Shown piece after piece: positions 42,827-51,316 of a DNA stretch of 64,000 nucleotides (its first letter is position 1; the number at the start of each line of letters is the position of its first letter). The notes under the pieces are model-generated. The model was given only the letters and a program-made list of their open reading frames with translations, had not been told where the DNA came from and did no database searches. Source of the DNA: Parasulfuritortus sp037439465 (lineage in GTDB: Bacteria; Pseudomonadota; Gammaproteobacteria; Burkholderiales; Thiobacillaceae); contig JBBIVX010000015.1 in NCBI GenBank assembly GCA_037439465.1, positions 4,081 to 68,080 of the forward strand, given 5' to 3'. Both the position numbers and the translations under genes were made by a program.

Positions 42827-43711
42827 TCAGTGGCTGGAACCAAGGTGCCCTATCCTTTCATAATCAGAGCTGTTCATCCCTTTTGGTAGCGGGGGTGGCA
42901 ATTCTGGTTTGATAGGGTCAAATCGATTTAGCTGAACTGTATGCGGATTATGACATTCAGTGCATACCCACCATCTTTTTTTGCCGCCCGTGACCCATGT
43001 GCCTATCCTTTTACCGTGTATCCCCGCGCGCCAGTCAATATATACCTCTCCGTGGCAAGTGCCACATAATCTCTGGGGCTGATTGAAGCTTATCTCATTT
43101 CCTTGGCGATCAATCAGCTTGTTACGGTTTGTAGCGTCGTGACAATCAAGACACCACAATGCTCCTCTCCCATGTTTCATCTGCATAGAATCTTCGACAA
43201 TGTCTTTATGCATGGTAATCGATCGCGGCTTTTTGTCCTTTGGGTATGCCACTGTTTTACCGTCATGACAGGTTATGCACCCATTCGGACCCATATTGAA
43301 GTAGGTCAGATTAGGCTCTCTAGGCCTTACAACGGCATTGCTAAAGTCACCATGCGTGTGATCATTTACTTCAGGCATTTCACCCATTGGGATTGTTCCA
43401 TCGAAAGGGTCTCCATACCATAAAACGCCACCTGTTGCTTTGGAACATTTTATATTTGAATACCCGTACTCCGGAACGGCATTTTCTGTTCTGGTGAGGG
43501 CTGTGTATACATCCCTGCTTTCATAACAACTCGTAACTGTTGACGTGTCATGCGTCTTGGCCCATTCCTCCGCCATGGGCTTATATGTCTTGTGATTTGA
43601 ATCATATACGCCTATACCTCCTACCAAAGCCAAGCCGGCGCCAATAATAGCGCATATGGCAAGAATGACTACTATTATTGAAGGAATGTTTTTTGAATTA
43701 AAATTAAACAT
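42827..43711 (-). CDS. Membrane-anchored tetraheme cytochrome c
   Basis: 294 aa. An N-terminal hydrophobic helix (about 9-35) either anchors or exports the protein. Four CxxCH heme sites are present: CITCH at 145-149, CLDCH at 187-191, CGTCH at 216-220 and CTECH at 250-254. Two further cysteines (62 and 89) lie before the first heme. The C-terminus is proline-rich and ends in His. It would accept electrons from the adjacent NrfD/Fe-S pair on the periplasmic side. The order Fe-S, NrfD, tetraheme cytochrome recalls Geobacter CbcSTU (Cbc4). A 242-bp gap with a TGGCAA-N8-TTGCCA repeat (43882-43901) separates it from nrfD. Confidence 0.92.
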   Translation of the reverse strand: MFNFNSKNIPSIIVVILAICAIIGAGLALVGGIGVYDSNHKTYKPMAEEWAKTHDTSTVTSCYESRDVYTALTRTENAVPEYGYSNIKCSKATGGVLWYGDPFDGTIPMGEMPEVNDHTHGDFSNAVVRPREPNLTYFNMGPNGCITCHDGKTVAYPKDKKPRSITMHKDIVEDSMQMKHGRGALWCLDCHDATNRNKLIDRQGNEISFNQPQRLCGTCHGEVYIDWRAGIHGKRIGTWVTGGKKRWWVCTECHNPHTVQLNRFDPIKPELPPPLPKGMNSSDYERIGHLGSSH

Positions 43712-43953
43712 GTCACTCTCAACTCGTCAAAAGTTAGTCGTCAGGCTTGTCGGGTATTGAAAAGCTGGTTAGCCGCCCTATTCCTCTTTTGCGATAGGGG
43801 ACAGAGCGGAGGGTGCCATGCCGTGCAAAATGATAACGATACAGCATATTGTTGGTGGCCCATCAGTCTCTCATTAGGCTTTGGCAATGAAGAAGTTGCC
43901 ATTTATAAAACGACGTTTGGATCATATGAAAAATAAACATGTAGAAAGATGGG

Positions 43954-45189
43954 CTAGGTCGAAGCTGTCGTTTTTTTGTATCTGACTTCTCCGGACAGTA
44001 TCCCGACCGCACCTTTTATCATCAGTGTCAAAGTAATGAATCCGATTGCCCAGGTAAACAACACATTGGAATACTCAATAAGGGTCGGATGGTATTCTGT
44101 GTATTCCCCGAGAGGAGAGGGGCTGAATGCAGGGAACACAAGCATCATTGGTTTCTCTATTAAAATGGATAAAAAGATCATGATACATAACAGCGGAAGC
44201 CATCGATCATAGCTTTTCCTGATCTTGGGAATGAGTATGGCAATAAAGCAGGCAACGATTGACCCCACAGTTCCCCAGAACCATGGCATATACATGTTTA
44301 GTCCATTGTGGCCGAACATGCTAAAGTTCAAAGAGGCGGCATGTTCAGTATTCGAGAATAGAGCTGTGAAATACTCTGCTGAAAATACAAGTATTATAAT
44401 ACCCAGGCTCCAACCTATTATTGTGGACATTAAATCGATGACGGAATCATTGACTGGAACCTTGGTATACTTTCTGATAAGCAGAAACAACAATATGACC
44501 AAGGACGGGCCTGATGCTCCAGCCATGGCGAGAAAGCCGAAGGGCAGGACAGCCGTGGCCCACTCGCCCATCCTGGCGTTGCTGCTGAGGACGAATGCGG
44601 TACAGATGTGAATGAGCGGGCCCCATATTATGGCTAGATAAATAACCGGTGTGAACCATCTCGCCAGCGCTACAGTGTCAAACTCACCGATATATTTCTT
44701 GTAAAGAATATAAGAAATCCCAATGAGATTAAGATACAGATAGACATTGAGAACTATCGTGTCATAGATGAGCATTGAATTTGGGAAGTTTACATAGCCT
44801 ATTCCTGGAAACATATGCCACAACCTATCAGGTCGTCCCATATGAAACAAGATGAATGTTATGCCCGTGGCAACGAAGCAAAAGGCGATTATTTCACCGA
44901 TCACGGCGAGTTCTTTCATGTCCTTGCGATGATAGAAATAACCAGGGGCAACGACCAATATTGCGGCCGCCGCCACGTGTGCCGTGAATATGAAGTTTGC
45001 AAAAAACAGTTCCATCGGTACTTGATCAGTCGCGCCAATCAATATCATACCTTCGGTAAATTGTTTGTAGGCCGTGTATGATCCACCAAGAATTATTAAT
45101 ATCAGGAAATAAAGCCATGCCTTGTACTTCGGCCCCCCTTTGATGGCATATGAACCAACGTCCAAAACGAAGGATAGTATTTTTTCCAT
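43954..45189 (-). CDS. NrfD/PsrC-family quinone-binding membrane protein
   Basis: 411 aa with about ten membrane helices and no heme motifs, as in HybB/DsrP/CbcU members of the NrfD family. Helices include YKAWLYFLILIILGGSYTAY, FFANFIFTAHVAAAAILVVA, GITFILFHMGRPDRLWHMFP (the typical GRPDR loop) and FTPVIYLAIIWGPLIHICTA. Such proteins bind quinone and exchange electrons with a periplasmic four-cluster protein, here encoded 6 bp upstream. No DMSO-reductase-like catalytic subunit is near, so the complex probably passes electrons to or from the tetraheme cytochrome. Confidence 0.93.
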   Translation of the reverse strand: MEKILSFVLDVGSYAIKGGPKYKAWLYFLILIILGGSYTAYKQFTEGMILIGATDQVPMELFFANFIFTAHVAAAAILVVAPGYFYHRKDMKELAVIGEIIAFCFVATGITFILFHMGRPDRLWHMFPGIGYVNFPNSMLIYDTIVLNVYLYLNLIGISYILYKKYIGEFDTVALARWFTPVIYLAIIWGPLIHICTAFVLSSNARMGEWATAVLPFGFLAMAGASGPSLVILLFLLIRKYTKVPVNDSVIDLMSTIIGWSLGIIILVFSAEYFTALFSNTEHAASLNFSMFGHNGLNMYMPWFWGTVGSIVACFIAILIPKIRKSYDRWLPLLCIMIFLSILIEKPMMLVFPAFSPSPLGEYTEYHPTLIEYSNVLFTWAIGFITLTLMIKGAVGILSGEVRYKKTTAST

Positions 45190-45195
45190 TTGATA

Positions 45196-46263
45196 TCAGC
45201 CAATAAAGTAGAAGAATTTCGGATAAGTGCTCATTTCTTCTTTAAACCTAAATACTTTCTTTGTGGCTATTATTTTTCTGACATCGCTTTCCGGATCAAG
45301 AAGATTGCCAAATTTTCTCGCGCCTACCGGACAGGCTTCCAGGCAGGCAGGGTTCCTGCCCTCTCTGGTCCTTTGCAAGCAGAATGTGCATTTCTCCATC
45401 ACCCCCCTCATGCGAGGCCTGTTCCCAAAATAATGGGTTTTCGGATTCATTTCAGCTGGAGGAAGATTGGGCTCGCCCCAGTTAAAACGTCTTGCTCCGT
45501 AAGGGCATGCGAGTTGGCACATACGGCAGCCAATGCACCAGTTGTAATCGATTACAACCACGCCATTAGGATCCCGGAATGTTGCCCGCACAGGGCAGGC
45601 CTTGACGCAGGGTGGCTTTTCACATTGCTGGCATTGAACTGGCACATAAAAATAGTTTTTATCTGGCACTGCTTCTTCATTTGTATAATAATTCTGCGCT
45701 TCTTCAGTGGAAAGTCCTCCCACAGGAGTGTAGGCATTACCGCCCACCTGGACACCATGATCGCCGACCTTGCTGGATTCTGGATAGCCTTTGTTTAGTT
45801 TATCGGCAGAAAACGAGAAATTTCCTTTCGGAATTTTCATTACCTGAATCCATTGAATTTCAGGGTCGTAACGGGACTGATTGTTCTCCTGTACGCAGGC
45901 ATGAACACAGCGCCTACAGCCTATGCATTTCGAGATATTCAGGGCATAGCCGAAAAGAACGCCATCGGGGGCAGGAGCATCAGAAACGGTTGTTTTCTTG
46001 CCATATTTCGCTGTATATCTTTTTTCCAGCCGTTCGATAGCCTTTTCTTTTTCCTTGTCTGACATAAGGACAAAATGTCCTTGCAGCGATTCCGCTACAG
46101 TTATTTCGGCATCTGGATTGGCAACACTCGCAGTTGCCTCTGCTGGGGCGGGGTTTGTCATGAGTGCCGCCGTGCTGGCGATGCCCACATTTTTCAGGAA
46201 ATAACGACGACTTTTATTTATGTCGTTGGCTTTTACATTTGCTTCAAACATTTTTTTTGACAT
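45196..46263 (-). CDS. Tat-exported four-cluster [4Fe-4S] protein (HmcB/CbcT-like)
   Basis: 355 aa. The start at 46263 follows AGGAG; a longer ATG at 46281 has none. A Tat signal (KSRRYFLKN, 18-26) directs export. After a unique region containing FVLMSDKEKEKAIERL (64-79) come four [4Fe-4S] clusters with cysteines at 113/116/119/123, 211/214/219/223, 243/246/249/253 and 292/295/307/311. An 87-residue insertion separates the first and second sites. It would wire the NrfD protein to the cytochrome. All 16 ligands are present, so it should be functional. Confidence 0.94.
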   Translation of the reverse strand: MSKKMFEANVKANDINKSRRYFLKNVGIASTAALMTNPAPAEATASVANPDAEITVAESLQGHFVLMSDKEKEKAIERLEKRYTAKYGKKTTVSDAPAPDGVLFGYALNISKCIGCRRCVHACVQENNQSRYDPEIQWIQVMKIPKGNFSFSADKLNKGYPESSKVGDHGVQVGGNAYTPVGGLSTEEAQNYYTNEEAVPDKNYFYVPVQCQQCEKPPCVKACPVRATFRDPNGVVVIDYNWCIGCRMCQLACPYGARRFNWGEPNLPPAEMNPKTHYFGNRPRMRGVMEKCTFCLQRTREGRNPACLEACPVGARKFGNLLDPESDVRKIIATKKVFRFKEEMSTYPKFFYFIG

Positions 46264-46298
46264 CTGTATCTCCTGCGGCATGACTTAGACAACAACGA

Positions 46299-46556
46299 TC
46301 AGGTGGAACCCTTTTGATAATTACTCAGTAATTCAGCAAGCCTCTGTTCTTTTTCATTGTCTGTCATGAGTACCAGTTGTTTTTTTGAAAAAATCATTTT
46401 TTGAGCATTGCTATCACTTGCATATCTTTCTGTCACTTCGTCTGAATAAGGGCGCACTGATAGCAAGGTCCTGATATAATCCGCCGCCGCGATTATACCT
46501 ACCGTAGCAGCGGCTTTTTTAAAGAAAGTACGTCTGGAGTTTTTATTCTCTGTCAT
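46299..46556 (-). CDS. Small Tat-signal protein sharing a motif with the four-cluster protein
   Basis: 85 aa preceded by AAGGAG. It consists of a Tat signal (NSRRTFFKK at 6-14, then AAATVGIIAAADYI) and about 50 more residues with no cysteine. Residues 62-78 read LVLMTDNEKEQRLAELL, closely resembling FVLMSDKEKEKAIERL in the neighbouring Fe-S protein, so it is like a detached N-terminus of that protein. It might act as an assembly partner, chaperone-like escort or extra subunit of the complex. I know no named family for it. It lies 35 bp upstream of the Fe-S gene. Confidence 0.85.
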   Translation of the reverse strand: MTENKNSRRTFFKKAAATVGIIAAADYIRTLLSVRPYSDEVTERYASDSNAQKMIFSKKQLVLMTDNEKEQRLAELLSNYQKGST

Positions 46557-46714
46557 GATTGCTCCTTATCTGCTATCTTCATCAAAGTTGAAGTTAATGG
46601 CACCATTGCATCAATAAAACTTTAGGTTTCGCCACTTCTAGAAAGGCCGGATCCCGATTGAATAAATGCACTGTATTTCGCCTATGCTGGAACGGCGTGT
46701 TATCCTGAACGCTT

Positions 46715-46951
46715 TTATGGTGTGACCACATTTCGTGGCAGGTGGGCGCGTAAGCGACTCAGTGTATCTGTCAAGGCCGAATAGCGTTCAAAGAACTCCT
46801 TTGTTAGTTTCGACGCCTCTTCCTCATTGGTCTCAGTGTCCCCAATAGTGCTCATGATCGCACGCATGACTTCCGTCAACTGATTGTGGAATTTCAAGAC
46901 TTCCGCATCAGATGCAAATTCAAGCATTTTATTTGCCGGGTTATATTTCAT
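46715..46951 (-). CDS. Small hypothetical protein at head of AT-rich redox module
   Basis: 78 aa from the ATG at 46951 (a TTG two codons earlier is less likely). It is charged and helical, with FHNQLTEVMRAIMS and EEEASKLTKEFFERYSALTDTL, no cysteine and no signal peptide, so it is probably cytoplasmic. No clear ribosome site. It is on the same strand as the redox genes but 158 bp from the mini-Tat gene, so membership of the operon is only suggested. Not recognised. Confidence 0.65.
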   Translation of the reverse strand: MKYNPANKMLEFASDAEVLKFHNQLTEVMRAIMSTIGDTETNEEEASKLTKEFFERYSALTDTLSRLRAHLPRNVVTP

Positions 46952-47477
46952 GATCAATCAATAAAATTAAATTGTGCCTTTCAAATATTTCTTCCAGCTG
47001 TCTGTCCTGTGTTCATGTGCGGATCGTTTTGTCCCTTTTGTGATGAGACCAATATAAAATTATTGGTTTTCACTGAATAGCCGGTCCGTGGAGTCAGCGG
47101 TATTGCTGCCAATTCCAGCGGGTGTCGACCCTTGAGAGATCGTCTCTGTCGATGATGTGATCATAATATTTGGAAAGTTAGTAAAAGGTTATTTTTGCGT
47201 GAGGGTGTGGTAAATTCGGCCTGGTAACGAATTGTAGTGACCGCCGCAGGCAAGAGGCATAGCAGATACCGTACATGCGCTCACCCTTGCGGGCAAGTTG
47301 GAAAACTCGCTGTGCAACCGGGCTGTTGCGCTGCGTGGCGCTCGGGCGCTCACCTAGCTATTGGAGGTATTTCGCCTACCGCGCTTCATGCGCCTTGGCT
47401 CCGGCCATTCACTACGGTTTTTTTCGGTGTTTCTGCTGCTGCCGCTCTGTATTGAACCGCTCACACCGCCGGGAAAT
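46952..47477. other. Intergenic stretch without a supported gene
   Basis: About 520 bp. The right part (from roughly 47220) returns to high GC and carries only overlapping, low-complexity Cys/Arg-rich frames that have no family features. The left part is AT-rich and contains the palindrome at 47048-47067, likely part of the control region of the redox genes. AGAGA-N3-TCTCT and ATGAT-N3-ATCAT small palindromes lie near 47130-47160. No tRNA, terminator with T tract or mobile element ends were identified. Confidence 0.5.
47048..47067. promoter_or_regulatory. Palindrome upstream of the AT-rich redox genes
   Basis: ACCAATA-N6-TATTGGT is a perfect 20-bp inverted repeat about 100 bp upstream of the first minus-strand gene of the redox module. 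Its centre contains an A/T run that could serve as a -10 element. It has the size and symmetry of a dimeric regulator site. The regulator is not identifiable from the window. Confidence 0.35.
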
Positions 47478-48836
47478 TTACTTCACATACCCCCAGCTTC
47501 TCAGTCTTTGCACGGCGTATTGCGCTTCCTTGGTCGAGCCGGCGGTCCTGGCATATTGGTAGTAATGCTGTGCGGAAAGTTTGCGGTTCTGCATCTTTTC
47601 GTAGGCCAGTCCTTTGAGAAACAGCGTGTCGACGGTTCCCGGCAGCAGACGGTCGTAGGCGTCGAAGAATTGCAGTGCAGCGTCAGGCTGTTTTTGAGCC
47701 AGCATGACGACTCCGCTCAACTGTTGCGCCTGGCCTTCGCCGGGATAGATGGCGCGCGCCTGCGTGAGGTAGGTCTCGGCCTCGCGCACCTGTTTCTGGG
47801 CCAGCTTGACCTTGGCCATGAGCATATTGGCTACATAGTCATCGGGCGCCAGCCGGATCGCCTGGCCAAAGTGGTTTTCGGCTTGGGTGAGTTGCTTCTT
47901 GGCCATCAGTGTCTCGCCCTGCTGCATGGTATCCACGGCCGGTTTGAGTCGGCGCAGACGGGCGGTGTGGTCGAAGTAGCGTTGATGTTGCAGGCTTTTG
48001 CCACGCAGATCGGCGTATTTGCTCTCGCTGCGTTTGCGGGCCGTTTGGTAGCGTTCTTCGCTCATGGGGTGCGAGGCGAACATGGTCTCCAGGATGTTGG
48101 GTTTGGCGCTGGATTGGCGGCGCAGGACGTCCATCAGTCCGACCATGCCATCAGGGTTGTAATGGGCGCGCGCCATGTATTCCATGCCGAGGGCGTCGGC
48201 CTCGCGCTCGTTGTCGCGACTGTATCTGGCGAGCAGGGCGCTGCCGCCAATTTGACCGGCGATGTCGAGGATGGGCTTGTATTGCGCGCCATTTTCTGTG
48301 GCGGCGACTGCCACGGAGGCCAGTATCATGCCGCTCTGTACCAGCATCTCCCGGCCCGCCTGTTCGGCGGCGTGGCGGGCGTTGACATGGCCGATTTCGT
48401 GGCCCATCAGGGCGGCCAGTTCATCCTCGCTGTCCATCTCCAGCATGATGCCACGGGTGATGCCCATGCTGCCGGCGGGGAAGGTGTAGGCGTTGACGTG
48501 GTTGGCGTTGAGCACGCGGGCGCTGTAGGGCATTTTGGGGCGGTGCGAGCGGACCCAGAGGCTGTCGCCTACATCCTGGACGTAGCGATTGAGGCCATAG
48601 TCCTGGCTGGCGCCATAATCAGTGGAAAATTGATGCGGTGACTGTTTCTTATCCAGCGCGATTTCCTGTTCTTCACTCAGACCGACCAGTGTGTTTTTGC
48701 CGGTGACCGGGTCGCTGGCACAGCCGCCCAAAAGCGGCGGCAGGATGACGGCAGAACCGCCGATGCCTGCCAACCATAAAAAGTCGCGGCGGGTCATGGT
48801 GTCGTGGTAGATATCTTCCGGGAAATGGGACGGCAT
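47478..48836 (-). CDS. M48-family metalloprotease with TPR repeats (BepA-like), Tat lipoprotein
   Basis: 452 aa. The ATG at 48836 follows AGGAGG. A Tat motif (TRRDFLWLAG, 15-24) is followed by a lipobox LLGGC with Cys39, so it is a likely exported lipoprotein. The zinc site HEIGH is at 146-150 and the third ligand lies in NEREADALG further on. The C-terminal third contains TPR-like repeats (LAKKQLTQAENHFGQAIRLAP, REAETYLTQARAIYPGEGQA in outline). BepA-type proteases help outer-membrane protein quality control. Ordinary GC content places it outside the AT-rich segment. Confidence 0.92.
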   Translation of the reverse strand: MPSHFPEDIYHDTMTRRDFLWLAGIGGSAVILPPLLGGCASDPVTGKNTLVGLSEEQEIALDKKQSPHQFSTDYGASQDYGLNRYVQDVGDSLWVRSHRPKMPYSARVLNANHVNAYTFPAGSMGITRGIMLEMDSEDELAALMGHEIGHVNARHAAEQAGREMLVQSGMILASVAVAATENGAQYKPILDIAGQIGGSALLARYSRDNEREADALGMEYMARAHYNPDGMVGLMDVLRRQSSAKPNILETMFASHPMSEERYQTARKRSESKYADLRGKSLQHQRYFDHTARLRRLKPAVDTMQQGETLMAKKQLTQAENHFGQAIRLAPDDYVANMLMAKVKLAQKQVREAETYLTQARAIYPGEGQAQQLSGVVMLAQKQPDAALQFFDAYDRLLPGTVDTLFLKGLAYEKMQNRKLSAQHYYQYARTAGSTKEAQYAVQRLRSWGYVK

Positions 48837-48867
48837 GAAGAATCCTCCTGGTTCGTGGGGGGCGGGA

Positions 48868-49311
48868 TCAGGTCTTGGGGCGGCTATGGGTGTGCGGCTG
48901 GATGGGGTCGATGTCTGCCGGGATGAGATTGAGGCCGGCATGGCGGACACCGCATTCGGCGGACAGGATGTCGGCGAGCTGCCGCACGTCCGGGGTAGGG
49001 CCGCGCAGTATCAGGGTCTCCAGACAATTGTCGTGGTCCAGGTGGACGTGCATGGCGGAGACCACGAGGTCATGGGCATGGTGTTGGTGACCCGTGAGCC
49101 GCTCGGCCAGTTGTCGCTCGTGATGGTTGTAGACATAGGACAGGCAGGCGACGCAGTAGGGGGCGTCGTCGCGTTCCAGTCGGCCCTGTTCCAGCTCCCG
49201 CCGCAGCATGTCACGCATTGCCTCGGAGCGATTGGCGTAGGCGCGGCCGCGGATGAAGTCATCGAATTCCTGGGCCAGCTTTGCGTCGAGTGAAATAGTG
49301 ATGCGTTCCAT
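48868..49311 (-). CDS. nikR: Nickel-responsive regulator NikR
   Basis: 147 aa. The N-terminal ribbon-helix-helix (MERITISLDAKLAQEFDDF and NRSEAMRDMLRREL) binds DNA, and the C-terminal ACT-like domain binds nickel. Ligands equivalent to E. coli His76, His87, His89 and Cys95 are present at His77, His88, His90 and Cys96 (HHAHDLVVSAMHVHLDHDNC). AAGGA precedes the ATG. It probably represses the nik operon located 6 kb away on the same strand, with the AT-rich segment and M48 gene between. Confidence 0.96.
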   Translation of the reverse strand: MERITISLDAKLAQEFDDFIRGRAYANRSEAMRDMLRRELEQGRLERDDAPYCVACLSYVYNHHERQLAERLTGHQHHAHDLVVSAMHVHLDHDNCLETLILRGPTPDVRQLADILSAECGVRHAGLNLIPADIDPIQPHTHSRPKT

Positions 49312-49378
49312 GCGGAATCCTTGGTTGTCCTACCTATGGTGCCGCCATTTTCGTGCTTGTCGCAATCGGATGAAATGC

Positions 49379-51316
49379 CTATCTGGGGCGAGGGCGGAAG
49401 GCGCGCACGCGGGCCGTCAACACCCGTGCATCGAGGCCCGCGGCGCGACCGTAGCGCAGTTGGATATAGAGATCGCTGATGCTCAGTATATCCGCGGCCA
49501 GGTCTGGCCGTGCCCGCGCCGCGCGTCGGGCGAAGTCGGCGGGCCCTTCGCTGGCGGCAGCGGCCACGCCAACGCGGGCAAGTCGTTGGCGGAAGCGGGC
49601 ATAACTGCGGCGGATCTCATCCCGTTGTGGCTGAGCCGGCCGCCTGAACACGACCAGTGCGCTCCCCGCCAGCAGCAGCGCGCTGCCCGCCAACAGGGTC
49701 CAGAGCATACCCCTAAGGCCGGCCAGGCCCGGATACAGCCCGTTCAGCAGACGCTGCTGGCTATGAAAGTCGTAACCCAACACCCACTTGTTCCAACCGT
49801 AACCGGCCAGGTCGAGTAGCTGCCGCGCCGGCTTCAGCCAGGCGGTATCGAGCCCGATCAGGGGCCGTTCGGCGGCCGGCAGGGCGGCGGCAAGCCCGGC
49901 CTCGACCCGGCTAGGCGCCACTGCCGCAGTGGGGTCCACCTGCACCCAGCCCTGTCCGGGCAGCCAGACCTCGGCCCAGGCGTGGGCATCGCGCTGGCGC
50001 ACGATCCAGTAATTTCCGAGCGGATTCATCTCGCCACCCTGATAGCCGGTTATTACCCGTGCGGGCACACCGGCGGCCCGAATCAGCACGACGAATGCGG
50101 CAGCGTAGTGCTCGCAGAAGCCGCGGCGGCTGTCAAACAGGAACTCGTCGATGGCCTGCTTGCCGTACCGGGGCGGGCTCAGGGTGTAGTGAAAGGACTG
50201 CTCGCGGAACAGCGCCAGGGCGCGCCGCACCCGCCCTTCCGACGTCGGCTCCAACGCCGCCCAGTGCCGGGCCAGCGCCAGGGTGCGCGGGTTGTAGCCG
50301 GGCGGCAAAGCCAGGGCGCGCGCCCGCCGTTGTGGCGAAAGTACCGTTTCCAGGCGGTATTTCAGCCAGGCGTGCACGCTGTAACGCAGACGTTCGCGCA
50401 CCGGCTGGGCACGCATCCATTCCAGGTCGGCCGTGCCACCGGCAGTAGCCAACGACAACCTCGCCGCCAGCCCGGTCACCGGCAGCCAGTGCTGCTGGTG
50501 CGGCTCCAGGGTAACGGTATAGTCCATGGCCGGCTCCAGCCACTGGGCGTCGACCGCATCGCCCGCCCGCTCCTCGCGCTGCCAGAGATCGCCGTCGTAC
50601 CCCCACAGCACCGGGCCCCGCCAATAGAGGCGATTGCCGTCGCGGCAGGGGGGATCGAAATTCACCCGGAAGGCGATTTCGTCGGAGCGGATCAACTGGC
50701 TGATGCTGCCTGGCCGCATGCTGTCGGACAGGCCCGTGCGGGCCGCGCTCGCAGATATCAGCCCACCCATGAAGGCCGGCAGGCGGGGAAAGAGCAGGAA
50801 CAGCAAGATGGCCAGCGGCAGGGCCTGGAGAATGATCAGGCCGCCCTGTTTGAGTACTGGCCCAAGCGCGGGTACCCGCTGGCCTTGCGCCACGATCTGG
50901 GAGGCGGTCAGGGCCAGCGCGGTGGCCATTAGCCAGACTGCCATGCCTAGCCCCTGGTTGTGGATGAGGGCAGCAAGGATGAGGAAATAGCCGATCAGGA
51001 CGACGATGCCATGGTCACGCCGGCCTTTGCTCTCCAATACTTTCATGGCGGACGTCAACACCACCAGACTGACGCCTCCCTCGGCGCCGAATAGCGTGCC
51101 ATGTTGGAAAATTATGCCGGCTATGCTTGCCACGGTAAGCAGCCATTTCACTGCCCGCTGCGCAGCCGCCTCGCGGCGCCAGAACGGTGCCAGCCGCCAA
51201 AGCAGGGCGAGTGCCACCGTGAGGCTGAGCCAGAGGGGTAGATGCAGGGCATGCGGGGCACAGGCCATGGCTATGGGGCCGACCAGCCAGAGATCGCGAC
51301 GGTCAGGATGCGCCAT
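49379..51316 (-). CDS. tgpA: TgpA-like transmembrane transglutaminase-fold protein
   Basis: 645 aa. The first 190 residues hold about six membrane helices (DUF3488 region), then a periplasmic transglutaminase-like core with a catalytic Cys in RRGFCEHYAAAFVVL, His in QRDAHAWAEVWLP and Asp in WVQVDPTAAVAP. A last helix (about 545-565) and a DUF4129-like cytoplasmic tail follow. Pseudomonas TgpA is essential, with unclear substrate. It overlaps the DUF58 gene by 14 bp in the standard MoxR-DUF58-TgpA order. Confidence 0.93.
   Translation of the reverse strand: MAHPDRRDLWLVGPIAMACAPHALHLPLWLSLTVALALLWRLAPFWRREAAAQRAVKWLLTVASIAGIIFQHGTLFGAEGGVSLVVLTSAMKVLESKGRRDHGIVVLIGYFLILAALIHNQGLGMAVWLMATALALTASQIVAQGQRVPALGPVLKQGGLIILQALPLAILLFLLFPRLPAFMGGLISASAARTGLSDSMRPGSISQLIRSDEIAFRVNFDPPCRDGNRLYWRGPVLWGYDGDLWQREERAGDAVDAQWLEPAMDYTVTLEPHQQHWLPVTGLAARLSLATAGGTADLEWMRAQPVRERLRYSVHAWLKYRLETVLSPQRRARALALPPGYNPRTLALARHWAALEPTSEGRVRRALALFREQSFHYTLSPPRYGKQAIDEFLFDSRRGFCEHYAAAFVVLIRAAGVPARVITGYQGGEMNPLGNYWIVRQRDAHAWAEVWLPGQGWVQVDPTAAVAPSRVEAGLAAALPAAERPLIGLDTAWLKPARQLLDLAGYGWNKWVLGYDFHSQQRLLNGLYPGLAGLRGMLWTLLAGSALLLAGSALVVFRRPAQPQRDEIRRSYARFRQRLARVGVAAAASEGPADFARRAARARPDLAADILSISDLYIQLRYGRAAGLDARVLTARVRAFRPRPR

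Larger units (their letters stand above)
42740..47220. other. AT-rich segment, probably horizontally acquired
   Basis: Base composition falls sharply here. For example 18 of 60 bases are G or C at 44701-44760, against 43 of 60 at 13441-13500. Codon choice in the five genes inside shifts to AAA, ATA and AAT, unlike neighbours. The segment lies between nikK and the M48 peptidase gene. No integrase, transposase, tRNA or convincing flanking direct repeat is visible, so the mechanism of entry is not shown. Edges are approximate and judged by eye. Confidence 0.65.

Noticed and set aside
42780..47190. Direct repeats flanking the AT-rich segment
   Set aside because: Only a short GTAAAAGG match was noticed near both edges, expected by chance.
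47275..47562. Cys-rich small plus-strand frames at the island edge
   Set aside because: No ribosome site or family features, and they run into the M48 gene on the opposite strand.
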